Below are positions 36,770-45,190 of a DNA stretch of 64,000 bases, one piece after another (position 1 is the first letter of the stretch; every line of letters begins with the position of its first letter). The notes below the pieces were generated by a model. The model had not been told where the DNA came from, ran no database searches, and saw only the letters and a list, made by a program, of their open reading frames with translations. The DNA lies in assembly GCF_028475105.1 (NCBI RefSeq), contig NZ_CP116936.1:372001-436000 (forward strand). Reading direction: 5' to 3'. Both the position numbers and the translations under genes were made by a program. The stretch comes from Micromonospora sp. LH3U1. GTDB taxonomy: Bacteria > Actinomycetota > Actinomycetes > Mycobacteriales > Micromonosporaceae.

Positions 36770-36983
36770 TCGGCGGTGCGCTACCGTCTTAGCGACCAGT
36801 CCGCAGCGAAGCCGGTGCGAAACCCGGCGCTGTCCCGCAACTGTGATGCCCCACCAGACGGTGGGGACGAGCCAGGTCGCCTGCGGATCGGTCGCGATTC
36901 GCGCTCTCGAGGAAGGGCGCCTCGTGGGCGGGCGTACGAAAGTCCCTGTCGGCGAAGCACCACACTCCTCGACCGACAGGAGG
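36770..36983 (+). promoter_or_regulatory. Cobalamin riboswitch with Shine-Dalgarno-sequestering helix
   Basis: The conserved core is clear: GAAGCCGGTGCGAAACCCGG followed by CGCTGTCCCGCAACTGT (about 36808-36844) and the B12 box GAGCCAGGTCGCCTGC (36869-36884). Downstream, CCTGTCGG (36945-36952) can pair with CCGACAGG (36973-36980), which overlaps the CAGGAGG ribosome-binding site of the next gene (ATG 36990). This points to translational control, with cobalamin binding repressing the importer. The 5' boundary is approximate. Confidence 0.92.
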
Positions 36984-36989
36984 CCCCGC

Positions 36990-37919
36990 ATGTTCAGACG
37001 TACACCTCGGCTCTTCGCCGCGACCCTCGCGGTCGCCGCGCTCGCCCTCGGCGCCTGCGCCGAGAAGGCCGACGACCAGCCGAGCGCGGGCACCGCAGCC
37101 GCCGCCTACCCGGTGACGGTCGGTGCGCTCACCCTCGACAAGCGTCCCGAGAAGATCGTCGTGCTGTCGCCCACCGCCACCGAGATGCTCTTCGCGATCG
37201 GTGCTGGCCCGCAGGTGACCGCCGTCGACGACCAGTCGAACTACCCGGCCGACGTGCCCAAGTCCGACCTCTCCGCCTTCCAGCCGAACGCCGAGGCGAT
37301 CGCCGGTAAGAACCCCGATCTCGTGGTGCTCTCCGACGACCGCAACAAGATCGTCGAACAGCTCGGCAAGCTGAAGATTCCGGTGTACCAGACCCCGGCG
37401 GCGACCACGCTGGAGGACTCGTACCGGCAGATCACCGAGCTGGGCACGCTGACCGGGCACGCGGACCAGGGCACCGACGTCGCCACCCGGATGAAGGACG
37501 ACATCGCCAAGCTGGTCAAGGACCTGCCGCAGCGCACCGAGAAGCTCACGTACTTCCACGAGCTGGGCCCGGAGCTGTACAGCGCCACCAGCAAGACCTT
37601 CATCGGCTCGCTCTACGGCCAGATCGGCCTGACCAACATCGCCGACCCGGCCGACGCGGACGGCAAGAGCGCCGGCTACCCGCAGCTCTCCCAGGAGTTC
37701 ATCGTCAAGGCCAACCCGGACTTCGTCTTCCTGGCCGACTCCAAGTGCTGCCAGCAGAACGGCGACTCGGTCAAGGCGCGCAGCGGCTGGGCCGGGCTCA
37801 CCGCGGTGAAGAACAACCAGGTCGTCGCGCTGGACGACGACGTCGCCTCCCGCTGGGGTCCGCGGGTCGTGGACCTGCTCCGGGTCATCATCGACGCGGT
37901 CGCCAAGGTGCCCGCGTGA
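36990..37919 (+). CDS. btuF: Cobalamin-type ABC importer, substrate-binding lipoprotein
   Basis: 309 aa from the ATG at 36990, which has the riboswitch-controlled CAGGAGG at 6-nt spacing. Lipobox ALGAC, so it is membrane-tethered outside. Class III periplasmic-binding fold: RPEKIVVLSPTATEMLFAIG at the N-terminus, NPDLVVLSDDR, then a C-terminal lobe with FIVKANPDFVFLAD. Sequence alone would also fit siderophore binding; the cobalamin assignment rests on the riboswitch. The stop precedes the permease start by 13 nt. Confidence 0.9.
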   Translation: MFRRTPRLFAATLAVAALALGACAEKADDQPSAGTAAAAYPVTVGALTLDKRPEKIVVLSPTATEMLFAIGAGPQVTAVDDQSNYPADVPKSDLSAFQPNAEAIAGKNPDLVVLSDDRNKIVEQLGKLKIPVYQTPAATTLEDSYRQITELGTLTGHADQGTDVATRMKDDIAKLVKDLPQRTEKLTYFHELGPELYSATSKTFIGSLYGQIGLTNIADPADADGKSAGYPQLSQEFIVKANPDFVFLADSKCCQQNGDSVKARSGWAGLTAVKNNQVVALDDDVASRWGPRVVDLLRVIIDAVAKVPA

Positions 37920-37932
37920 CCGTCGTCCGTCG

Positions 37933-39030
37933 GTGACCGGGCCGCTGTCCGTGGCCCGGTCCGCCGGGCCACAGTCGGTGGCCCGGCCTGCCGGGGTACG
38001 CCTGCGCTGGCTGGTCGCCGGGCTGTTCGCGGTGCTCGTCGCGCTCGTCGCCGGGGTGTCGCTCGGCCCGGTGAGCCTGCCCCCGGGCAGCGTCGCCGCC
38101 GAGCTGCTCAACCTGATTCCGTGGGTGCACCTCGACAGCGGGCTGTCCGAGCGGGAAATCGCGATCGTCACCGAGCTGCGCCTGCCCCGGGTGGTGCTGG
38201 GCCTGCTCGTCGGCGGCCTGCTCGCCCTCGCCGGCGGCTGCTACCAGGGTGTGTTCCGCAACCCGCTGGCCGACCCGTACCTGCTCGGTGTGGCCGCCGG
38301 CGCCGGCCTCGCGGTCACCGCGGTGATCGCCCTCGGCGGCGCCGGCCGGCAGGGCTCGATCTCCGGGCTGCCGATGACCATCCCGCTGGCCGCGTTCGCC
38401 GGTTCGCTGCTCGCCGTGACGATGACCTATGTGCTCGGCGCGGCTGGCGGGCGGAACGGCTCACCGGCGATGCTGATCCTGGCCGGGGTGGCAGTCTCCG
38501 CGTTCCTCTCCGCCGGGCAGACGTACCTGCTGCAACGACACTCCGACAGCATCCAGCCGGTCTACTCCTGGCTGCTCGGCCGGCTGGCCACCGCCGGCTG
38601 GCACGACGTGCTGCTGGTGCTGCCGTACGCCGCGCTGACCACCGTGGTGGTGCTGCTGCACCGCCGCGAGCTGGACGTCCTCGCGGTCGGCGACGACGAG
38701 GCCAGGAGCCTGGGCCTGCACCCGCAGCGCACCCGGTACCTGCTGATCGCCGCCGCCTCCCTGGGCACCGCGGCGGCGGTCTCCGCGACCGGCCTGATCG
38801 GCTTCGTCGGCATCATCGTGCCGCACACCGTCCGCCTGCTCGCGGGGTCGAGTTACCGGGTGATCCTGCCGTTGTCGCTGCTGTTCGGTGGTGCGTTCCT
38901 GGCGCTGACCGACGTGGTGGCCCGCACCGCCGCCGCCCCGGCCGAGGTGCCGATCGGAGTGGTGACCGCCCTGCTGGGCGGCCCGTTCTTCGTCCTCGTG
39001 CTGCGGACCGCCCGGCGGGTGCTCACGTGA
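37933..39030 (+). CDS. btuC: FecCD/BtuC-family ABC importer permease
   Basis: 365 aa from the GTG at 37933. Around ten membrane helices with family motifs RLPRVVLGLLVGGLLALAGG (first helix pair), FRNPLADPYLLGV, the ATPase-coupling region LGRLATAGWHD, and GFVGIIVPHTVRLL. Transports cobalamin or a related corrinoid with the flanking binding protein and ATPase. Overlaps the ATPase gene by 4 nt. Confidence 0.92.
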   Translation: MTGPLSVARSAGPQSVARPAGVRLRWLVAGLFAVLVALVAGVSLGPVSLPPGSVAAELLNLIPWVHLDSGLSEREIAIVTELRLPRVVLGLLVGGLLALAGGCYQGVFRNPLADPYLLGVAAGAGLAVTAVIALGGAGRQGSISGLPMTIPLAAFAGSLLAVTMTYVLGAAGGRNGSPAMLILAGVAVSAFLSAGQTYLLQRHSDSIQPVYSWLLGRLATAGWHDVLLVLPYAALTTVVVLLHRRELDVLAVGDDEARSLGLHPQRTRYLLIAAASLGTAAAVSATGLIGFVGIIVPHTVRLLAGSSYRVILPLSLLFGGAFLALTDVVARTAAAPAEVPIGVVTALLGGPFFVLVLRTARRVLT

Positions 39031-39866
39031 GCCCCGAGCCCGCCGCTGGTCCGTCCGATGCCGGCCGGTCAGCCGACGGCGGCGTGCCGGCGGTCGAGGT
39101 GCGGGGGCTGCACGTCAGCCTGGACGGCACACCGATCCTCACCGGCGTCGACCTCACCGTCGCGGCCGGCGAATGGGTCACCGTGATCGGCCCGAACGGC
39201 GCCGGCAAGTCGACCCTGTTGCGCGCCGTCGGCGGCCTGCTGCCCGCGCCGGGGGCGATCACCCTGTTCGGTACGCCGAGCGCCGCGCTGCGCCGCCGGG
39301 ACCGCGCCCGGGTGGTGGCCACGGTGACACAGTCCCCGGTGGTGCCGCCCGGCATGTCGGTGCTGGACTACGTGCTGCTCGGCCGCACCCCGTACATCCC
39401 GACGTTGGGCCGGGAGTCGACCGCCGACGTCGACGCCGTGCACGAGGTGCTCGACCTGTTGGACCTGAGCGGCTTCCACCGCCGCGAGCTGGCCACCCTC
39501 TCCGGCGGCGAACGGCAGCGGGTGTTCCTCGCCCGGGCACTCGCCCAGGGGGCGACGCTGCTGCTGCTCGACGAGCCCACCAGCGCACTCGACATCGGTC
39601 ACCAGCAGGAGGTGCTGGAGCTCGTCGACCAGTTGCGCCGCGAGCACGGCCTGACCGTCCTCGCCACGATGCACGACCTCTCCCTGGCCGGCGAGTACGC
39701 CGACCGGATGGTGATGCTCGCCGACGGTCAGGTGGTGGCCGCCGGAACTCCACACGAGGTGCTGACCGAACACCTGCTCGCCACCCACTACCGGGCCAGT
39801 GTCCGGGTCGTCCCCGGCACCCACGGCCCCCTGGTGGTCCCCGTCCGCCCCCACCCCCGTCGCTGA
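39027..39866 (+). CDS. btuD: Cobalamin-type ABC importer ATPase
   Basis: 279 aa from the GTG at 39027, overlapping the permease stop (GTGA). Walker A GPNGAGKS, signature TLSGGERQRVFLARALAQ, Walker B LLLLDEPTSALD and H-loop TMHDLSLAGEYADR, all of the FecE/BtuD type. A 22-residue polar N-terminal extension precedes the domain. Last gene of the riboswitch-led operon. Confidence 0.92.
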   Translation: MSPEPAAGPSDAGRSADGGVPAVEVRGLHVSLDGTPILTGVDLTVAAGEWVTVIGPNGAGKSTLLRAVGGLLPAPGAITLFGTPSAALRRRDRARVVATVTQSPVVPPGMSVLDYVLLGRTPYIPTLGRESTADVDAVHEVLDLLDLSGFHRRELATLSGGERQRVFLARALAQGATLLLLDEPTSALDIGHQQEVLELVDQLRREHGLTVLATMHDLSLAGEYADRMVMLADGQVVAAGTPHEVLTEHLLATHYRASVRVVPGTHGPLVVPVRPHPRR

Positions 39867-39886
39867 CGTCCGAGGTGCCGGGCAGG

Positions 39887-40651
39887 TCAGGGGCCCAGGT
39901 CGATGACGGAGAAGAGGGCGCCCTGGGGGTCGCGTAGGGCGGCGAACCGGCCCGCCGGAATGTCACGGGGCGGGACCAGGATCGTCCCGCCCAGCTCTGC
40001 GGCGCGGGCCGCTGCGGCGTCCGCGTCGGCCACCGCGAAGTACACCGTCCAGTACGCGGGCAGGTCGGCCGGGAAGTCGTCGGCCAGCGGCGGCATCATT
40101 CCGGCGACGATCTGCGTCCCGAGCCGCCAACCGGTGTACGTCATCCCGCCGACCGGCTGGTCGTCCGGCTGCCAGCCGAACACCAGCTCGTAGAAGACCT
40201 TGGCGCCCTCGGGGTCGGGGGTGACCAGCTCGTTCCAGCTCATCGCGCCCGGCACGTTGAACACTTCGGCGCCGGTCATCGTCAGCGGCTGCCAGACGCT
40301 GAACGTGGCGCCGGCCGGGTCGGCGAAGACCGCCATCCAGCCTCGGTCGAACACCTCGAACGGCGGCACGACGACCTGCCCGCCGGCCCGTTCGACCCGG
40401 CCTGCGACAAGTTGCGCGTCGTCGGTGGCGAGGTAGGTCGACCAGATCGGCACCTGGTCGGGGATGGCTGGCGGCCCGGCCCCGGCCACCGGCTTGCCGT
40501 CGAGCAGGAAGACCGTGTAACCGCCCGCCTCGGGCTCGGGTGTCACCCGGCCGGTCCAACCGAACAGCTCCGGGTAGAAGCGCCGCGCGTCGGTCAGGTC
40601 CGGGGTGGCCAGGTCGGCCCAGCAGGGCGTACCCGGCGGGACGGTGCTCAC
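39887..40651 (-). CDS. VOC-superfamily protein, two glyoxalase-like domains
   Basis: 254 aa from the GTG at 40651 (AGAGGGG upstream); the frame continues upstream without support. Two tandem VOC modules: ADLATPDLTDARRFYPELFGW at the start and WNELVTPDPEGAKVFYELVFGW at about residue 140, each ending in a DPxGA(T/L)FS motif. This layout matches the actinobacterial VOC proteins with hydroxylase- or antibiotic-protection-like annotation; substrate and metal use unknown. Convergent with btuD. Confidence 0.87.
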   Translation of the reverse strand: MSTVPPGTPCWADLATPDLTDARRFYPELFGWTGRVTPEPEAGGYTVFLLDGKPVAGAGPPAIPDQVPIWSTYLATDDAQLVAGRVERAGGQVVVPPFEVFDRGWMAVFADPAGATFSVWQPLTMTGAEVFNVPGAMSWNELVTPDPEGAKVFYELVFGWQPDDQPVGGMTYTGWRLGTQIVAGMMPPLADDFPADLPAYWTVYFAVADADAAAARAAELGGTILVPPRDIPAGRFAALRDPQGALFSVIDLGP

Positions 40652-40746
40652 GTCAAGACCCCTCTCGGACCGGGTGGCCACGGCGGCCCCCCTGCCGGAA
40701 TCCTGGCACCGTCCCGCTGCGGCTCGGGGCGGAAACGGACGAATCG

Positions 40747-41484
40747 TCAGCTGAACCGGCGACCCTCGTCCCGTCGGTACGCCCAGCCGGCGAGCGTGGC
40801 GAGCAGCACCACCCAGACGCCGAGCATGATCACCGCCAGCGGCTGGACGGCGTAGTCGCCGGCCGCTGACCACATCAGCTCCGCCGCGCCCCGGGTGGGC
40901 AGGAATGGCGCGATCGTCTCGATGAACCCGGGTGCCTCACCGGGCGCGGAGAGCAGGCCGCCGCCGAACGCGAGCGGCAGGAAGACCACCTGTGCGATCA
41001 CGATCGCCGCCTTGCTCGGCAGGGAGTAGCCGATGGCGAGCCCCATCAGTGTGAACGGCACCGAGATGACGGCCACGGTGCCGGCGGTCAGCAGAAAAGC
41101 CGCCGGGGTGATCCGGGCCGCGGTCAGGGTCGCGCCGATCACCACGACCGGGATCAGCGAGAGGTACGTCAGCGCCAGGCCGGCCAGCACGCGGCCCGCG
41201 AACCGGGGTGCCGGCCCGGCCGGCAAGGTCCGGGTGTACGGGTTCCACGGCTGGTCGCGGTCCTCGGCGACCCCGATGCCGTACTGGAAGATGTTGGCGC
41301 TCATCACCGAGAAGGTGACCATCGACGCGGTGGCCAAGGTGGCACCGGCCGGATCGTCACCGGCGAACGGCACCACGAAGAAGATCATTGCGGCGGCCGG
41401 GAAGAAGGCGCTGCCGAAGACGGCCACGGGGATCCGGATGATCTCCAGGAGTTGATAGCGGGCGTGGACCAGGGTGAGCTGCAC
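40747..41484 (-). CDS. ABC-2 type transporter permease
   Basis: 245 aa from the GTG at 41484 (GAGGAGG upstream). Six hydrophobic segments, with the cytoplasmic-loop pattern EDRDQPWNPYTRTLPAGPAPRFAGR split by the second loop, as in ABC-2 exporters. Pairs with the ATPase encoded 11 nt upstream. Last gene of a four-gene minus-strand operon: membrane protein, winged-helix regulator, ATPase, permease. Confidence 0.9.
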   Translation of the reverse strand: MQLTLVHARYQLLEIIRIPVAVFGSAFFPAAAMIFFVVPFAGDDPAGATLATASMVTFSVMSANIFQYGIGVAEDRDQPWNPYTRTLPAGPAPRFAGRVLAGLALTYLSLIPVVVIGATLTAARITPAAFLLTAGTVAVISVPFTLMGLAIGYSLPSKAAIVIAQVVFLPLAFGGGLLSAPGEAPGFIETIAPFLPTRGAAELMWSAAGDYAVQPLAVIMLGVWVVLLATLAGWAYRRDEGRRFS

Positions 41485-41494
41485 GGTGGCCTCC

Positions 41495-42436
41495 TCAGAC
41501 GGTGGTGGGTCGGCCGCCGGTGCCGGCGGTGGCGGGCTGGTCCTCGGTGGCGGGCTGGCCCCCGACGGGGTGGTCCCCGCTGGTGATGGCGAGGAACGCC
41601 TCCTCCAGCGAGGTCGGCCGTACCTCCAGGTCGGTGAAGGCGGTCCCGGCAATGACCAGCGCCCGGACCAGTTCGTCGGCGTCGGCGGTGAGCAGGTGCA
41701 GCCGGCCGTCGACCCGTTCGCTGCGAACGACCCCGGGCAGGTCGGGAAGTTGGTCGGCGACGAGGCTGACCCGGCGTACGCCGACGATGCCGCGCACCGC
41801 GTCCACCGTGTCGTCGGCGAGCACCCGGCCCTGCCCGATCACCACCACCCGGTGGGCCAGCGCCTCCACCTCCTCCAGGTAGTGGCTGCTCAACAGCACG
41901 GTGCCGCCGTCGTTGTGGAACGCGCGGATCGCCTCCCACAGGGTGTGCCGGGCGGCCACGTCCAGGCCGGTGGTCGGCTCGTCGAGCAGCACCAACCGGG
42001 GTCGGCCGACGAACGCCAGCGCCACCGCCAGCCGTCGGCGCTGCCCACCGGAGAGGCCGCCGGTCTGCCGTCGGGCGAGGTCGCCCAGGCCGAACTGGTC
42101 GAGTAGTTCACCGCGGGGCACCGGGTCCGGGTAGTGCGCGGAGACGAAGTCGACGACCTCCCCGACGCGCAGCGTCCCCGGTAGGCCGGTCTCCTGCGGG
42201 GTGACCCCGATCTGCCGTCGGGTCGCCGGGTCGCGGGGGTCGCCGCCGAACAGCTCGACCCGCCCCGAGCTGGGCCGGCGCAGGCCGACCAGCAGATTCA
42301 TCAGCGTGCTCTTGCCGGCGCCGTTCGGCCCGAGCAGGCCGACCAGCTCACCAGCCCGGACTTCGAGGTCGACGCGGTCGAGGGCGAGAACGTCGCCGTA
42401 CCGGCGGCTGGCCTGGTCGGCGCGGGCGAGGGTCAT
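41495..42436 (-). CDS. ABC transporter ATP-binding protein
   Basis: 313 aa. Walker [10 protein letters not shown], signature GLSGGQRRRLAVALAF, Walker B LVLLDEPTTGLD, H-loop LLSSHYLEEVEALA. The C-terminal extension (LRVGEVVDFV earlier; SLEEAFLAIT late) marks an exporter-type ATPase of the DrrA/YadG group. AAGGAGC precedes the ATG, and the start overlaps the upstream regulator's stop by 4 nt. Confidence 0.93.
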   Translation of the reverse strand: MTLARADQASRRYGDVLALDRVDLEVRAGELVGLLGPNGAGKSTLMNLLVGLRRPSSGRVELFGGDPRDPATRRQIGVTPQETGLPGTLRVGEVVDFVSAHYPDPVPRGELLDQFGLGDLARRQTGGLSGGQRRRLAVALAFVGRPRLVLLDEPTTGLDVAARHTLWEAIRAFHNDGGTVLLSSHYLEEVEALAHRVVVIGQGRVLADDTVDAVRGIVGVRRVSLVADQLPDLPGVVRSERVDGRLHLLTADADELVRALVIAGTAFTDLEVRPTSLEEAFLAITSGDHPVGGQPATEDQPATAGTGGRPTTV

Positions 42437-42744
42437 GGCTGCTCCTTCGACGGGGTGGGGTCGAGCAGGGTGCGGATCGCTTCGGTGTATTCCTCGAACG
42501 CCAGCCGGCCCCGCCGGCTGAGCCGGACCAGGGTTGCCGGGGTGCGTCCACGGTGGGTCTTGCTGATCTCCACGTAACCGGCGTCCTCGAGCTTGCGCAG
42601 GTGCACGGAGAGGTTGCCGGCGGTCATCGCGAGCAGTTCCTGCAACCGGGGGAACGCGATCTTGTCGCCGTCACCGAGCGCGGAGAGGCTGGCGACCACC
42701 CGCAGCCGTGCCTGCGCGTGGATGACCGGGTCCAGCTCGGTCAC
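42433..42744 (-). CDS. Winged-helix regulator, MarR/PadR-like
   Basis: 103 aa from the GTG at 42744, which overlaps the preceding gene by 4 nt. HTH: FPRLQELLAMTAGNLSVHLRKLEDAGYVEI, split over recognition helix and wing, then RTPATLVRLSRRGRLAFEEY. This short transcriptional regulator class is commonly fused in operon with ABC-2 exporters and a membrane partner. It probably controls its own operon. Confidence 0.9.
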   Translation of the reverse strand: MTELDPVIHAQARLRVVASLSALGDGDKIAFPRLQELLAMTAGNLSVHLRKLEDAGYVEISKTHRGRTPATLVRLSRRGRLAFEEYTEAIRTLLDPTPSKEQP

Positions 42745-43379
42745 GACCGGAGTCGCTGTCGCCGTCGGGCGAGGGCGCCGGCGACCAGGATCCCGCCGCC
42801 GCCGGCCACCGACACGACCAGCGCGTGCCAGCCCGGCCCGGCGAGCGCGCCGGCCAGGTTGATCACGCTGATCCAGACGCCGAGCCGGAACAGGTCCCGA
42901 TCCAGCCAGATCGCTCCGCCGGCCATGTGCAGCGCGCCGGTCAGCCCGACGGCGGTCGCCGACCAGAGCAGCCCGGCCAGGTTGGGCGGCAGGTGCTCGG
43001 TGATCTGGCCGAGCCCCGCGTAGACGCTCACGGAACCCAGGCCCCAGGCGCACCCGTACCAGCGCCCACGCCGGGCGGAGTCACCGGTCACCTGGCCGTA
43101 GGCCCGCGCGCTGGCCACCGCCTGGACCGCTGCGGCGGCCAGCAGCAGCGCGAAGAGAACGGTCAGCGGCAGCCAGTCCGGCAGTGGGAGCAGCTCCCCT
43201 CCACCGGGAGGGAACCGTAGGAAGAATAGCCCGAAGCCGACCAGCCAGGCGACTCCCCATGGCCAGTAGAGCAGGCGGGAATCAGGATCGAGCCGGCGTG
43301 CCGTCGCCGATCGCTGGTCCTGGATGAGGCGGAGCGCCGCTGCGGCGTCGGTGGGTGGGAGATCGTCGTCGGGGTCCAC
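42741..43379 (-). CDS. Multi-pass membrane protein of the ABC/regulator operon
   Basis: 212 aa from the GTG at 43379; the first 40 residues are polar (DAAAALRLIQDQRSATARRL), followed by about six helices (YWPWGVAWLVGFGLFFL; LTVLFALLLAAAAVQAVA; and others). It resembles membrane proteins encoded with small winged-helix regulators in actinobacteria, which may sense the signal. Promoter likely in the AT-rich stretch just upstream (43380-43395). No enzymatic motif. Confidence 0.78.
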   Translation of the reverse strand: MDPDDDLPPTDAAAALRLIQDQRSATARRLDPDSRLLYWPWGVAWLVGFGLFFLRFPPGGGELLPLPDWLPLTVLFALLLAAAAVQAVASARAYGQVTGDSARRGRWYGCAWGLGSVSVYAGLGQITEHLPPNLAGLLWSATAVGLTGALHMAGGAIWLDRDLFRLGVWISVINLAGALAGPGWHALVVSVAGGGGILVAGALARRRQRLRS

Positions 43380-43514
43380 GCAAACTACTTTACGGCACAA
43401 AGTCGAGGCTGGGTGACCCCGACGTCGCTGGCGGGGTCACCGATTGCGGCGGGCTGTGCCTATGGTGTGGAGTCGTAGCGGCTGATCCGTCGCACAGGAC
43501 ACAGGGGAGGGTCC

Positions 43515-43910
43515 GTGTCGAGCCCGAGCGGTGAGCTGGAGGTCCAACCGGAGGCCCTGACGGTGTTCGCCAAGGCGTCCACCGACCGGGGGGCTCGCTT
43601 TCGCGAGCTGCACCGTTCATTCGGTGACGGGCACGTGCCCCGGCACGCGTTCGGCGTGATGCCGGCGTCGTTCGGCCTCGCGGCGGCGTACGCCGAACAG
43701 TTCGAGGCGTGCCTGCAGGGGCTCGCCGACGGCGCCGAGGTGATGGCGGACATCGCCGAGGGGCTCAACGACACCGCCGGCGCCTACACCGGCACCGACG
43801 TGGCCAACACCGACCTGTTCGTGCCAGGCCGCCCGGCCGCTCCCGACGTCATCGCACCCGGCCCCTGGTCGTCGGGCGGCGCCAGCCCGAGTGGGCAGGT
43901 GCAGGCGTGA
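43515..43910 (+). CDS. EspC-like type VII secretion-associated protein
   Basis: 131 aa from the GTG at 43515, with GGGGAGGG upstream. It has a helical core without cysteine pairs: QPEALTVFAKASTDRG, then FGVMPASFGLAAAYAEQFEACLQGL and DIAEGLNDTAGAYTGTD. This matches the DUF2580/EspC-type helical hairpin found with ESX-1-like substrates. A Pro/Gly/Ser-rich tail of about 30 residues follows. It overlaps the WXG-like gene by 4 nt, so the pair probably makes a heterodimer. No secretion machinery is present nearby. Confidence 0.75.
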   Translation: MSSPSGELEVQPEALTVFAKASTDRGARFRELHRSFGDGHVPRHAFGVMPASFGLAAAYAEQFEACLQGLADGAEVMADIAEGLNDTAGAYTGTDVANTDLFVPGRPAAPDVIAPGPWSSGGASPSGQVQA

Positions 43911-44833
43911 GCACCGAGGCGTTGCAGCGCAACAAGACCTACTTCGAGCAGATCGTGTCGGGCACTCCCGAACCCTTCAAGCCGCTCTCCAACGCGGTGC
44001 TGTGGCCATTCGAGCAACTGCTGGAGCTGGTCGCTGGAGAACCGGACGACCTGATGCGGGCGGCGCAGCTCTGCCTGGACACCGGCGCGGCGGTCCGGGA
44101 GATCGCCGGCGACCAGATCGCCGACCGGGCCCGGTTGCGCGGCGCCTGGACGGGCGACGCCGCAGAGAGCTTCCATGCCTCGATGGAGTCGATGGAGGAG
44201 GCGATCGAGGAGCTGGCCCAGGGGCTCGACGGCACCAAGGACGTGCTGGTCGAGGCGGCGAACGCCGCGGTAGACGCGTTCAACCTGCTGGTCGAGCTGA
44301 TCCTCGAGTTCCTGCTCTGGTTCCTCACCGAGGTGATCATCGCGGCGGTGGCGGCGGCGCTGAGCGCTGGCGTCTCGCTGGCCGCAACGGTGGTCCGGGT
44401 GCTGGCCCGGCTGGCCACCACCGTGGGCCGGATGGTCAAGATCGTCGCACGGTTCGCCGAGGTGCTCACCCGCCTCGCCGCCCGGTTGGGCAAGGTCGCC
44501 GGGCAGCTCCGCAAGTACGCGGACACCGTCATGGAGCTCAAGAAGCGAAAGAAGCAGTACAAGGTGCTCAGCAAGGGTGGCTGGACGGCCGAGGGGCGTG
44601 CCTTCCAGGTCGAGAAGTTCAAGACCCTCTTTCCCGGCAGGTTCGTCATCAACCAGGTCTCGCCGGTCAATATCCCCGGTTTCGGCGGCGCACTACTGGA
44701 CACCGGCGTGGGTCTGCACGACATCTCCGACGGGCAGAAGGACCGCAACTACCTGGTGGACGGCACGTACCGCGAGGACCTGGGCCCGTACACCGTGGGT
44801 GTGCAGAATGTCTTCGACTCCATCGTGAACTGA
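43907..44833 (+). CDS. WXG100-like protein with hydrophobic mid-region and unknown C-terminal domain
   Basis: 308 aa from the GTG at 43907. The first 120 residues form a helical hairpin with a W-T-G turn (Trp81) in RGAWTGDAAESF, the WXG100-type signature. A long hydrophobic, basic stretch follows (LILEFLLWFLTEVIIAAVAAALSAG, then arginine-rich helices), and then a small C-terminal domain (about residues 225-308; GGWTAEGRAF, VSPVNIPGFGGALLDTGVGLHDISDG). The C-terminal domain is unrecognised and could be an effector or a capping domain. A candidate type VII substrate. Confidence 0.72.
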   Translation: MSTEALQRNKTYFEQIVSGTPEPFKPLSNAVLWPFEQLLELVAGEPDDLMRAAQLCLDTGAAVREIAGDQIADRARLRGAWTGDAAESFHASMESMEEAIEELAQGLDGTKDVLVEAANAAVDAFNLLVELILEFLLWFLTEVIIAAVAAALSAGVSLAATVVRVLARLATTVGRMVKIVARFAEVLTRLAARLGKVAGQLRKYADTVMELKKRKKQYKVLSKGGWTAEGRAFQVEKFKTLFPGRFVINQVSPVNIPGFGGALLDTGVGLHDISDGQKDRNYLVDGTYREDLGPYTVGVQNVFDSIVN

Positions 44834-44842
44834 GAGGCAGCC

Positions 44843-45190
44843 ATGACCTTCCCCGCCCTGGACCGAATCGAGGCGCTGGCCCGCAACCTGGACGGGTGGC
44901 AGCGGCAGCTCGCCGACCGGATGGCGGAGCTGGAGCAGACCAGCGCCGAGGGGATGAGCGACTCCGGCCTGGTGCGGGTCACCGCCGCCGCAGACGGGAA
45001 AATCGTTTCTACGGAGCTGAACGCGCGGGCGATGCGACTGGACTCCTACAGCCTGGCCGAGGAGTTCACCACAGCCGCCAACCGGGCGCAGGAGGCCGCC
45101 GCGGCCCTGGTCCGCGAACTGGTCGGTGAGGTCATTGGTGAGCAGGGTGACAGCCCGCGCCGGCCCGGGGGCCACGAGGGGCACCGGTGA
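44843..45190 (+). CDS. YbaB/EbfC-like nucleoid-associated family protein
   Basis: 115 aa. An N-terminal helix (ALDRIEALARNLDGWQRQL) is followed by the YbaB-like beta core (GLVRVTAAADGKIVSTELNARAM) and a C-terminal helix (LAEEFTTAANRAQEAAAALVREL). This small family is repeatedly found beside WXG100/EspC genes in actinobacteria (EspL-like), where a DNA-binding or chaperone role is debated. Starts 9 nt after the WXG gene and overlaps the next gene by 4 nt. Confidence 0.82.
   Translation: MTFPALDRIEALARNLDGWQRQLADRMAELEQTSAEGMSDSGLVRVTAAADGKIVSTELNARAMRLDSYSLAEEFTTAANRAQEAAAALVRELVGEVIGEQGDSPRRPGGHEGHR

Noticed and set aside
41385..41939. Frame inside the ABC ATPase gene, minus strand
   Set aside because: Arg/Gly-rich alternative-frame shadow of the ATPase and permease genes, which have full domain support.
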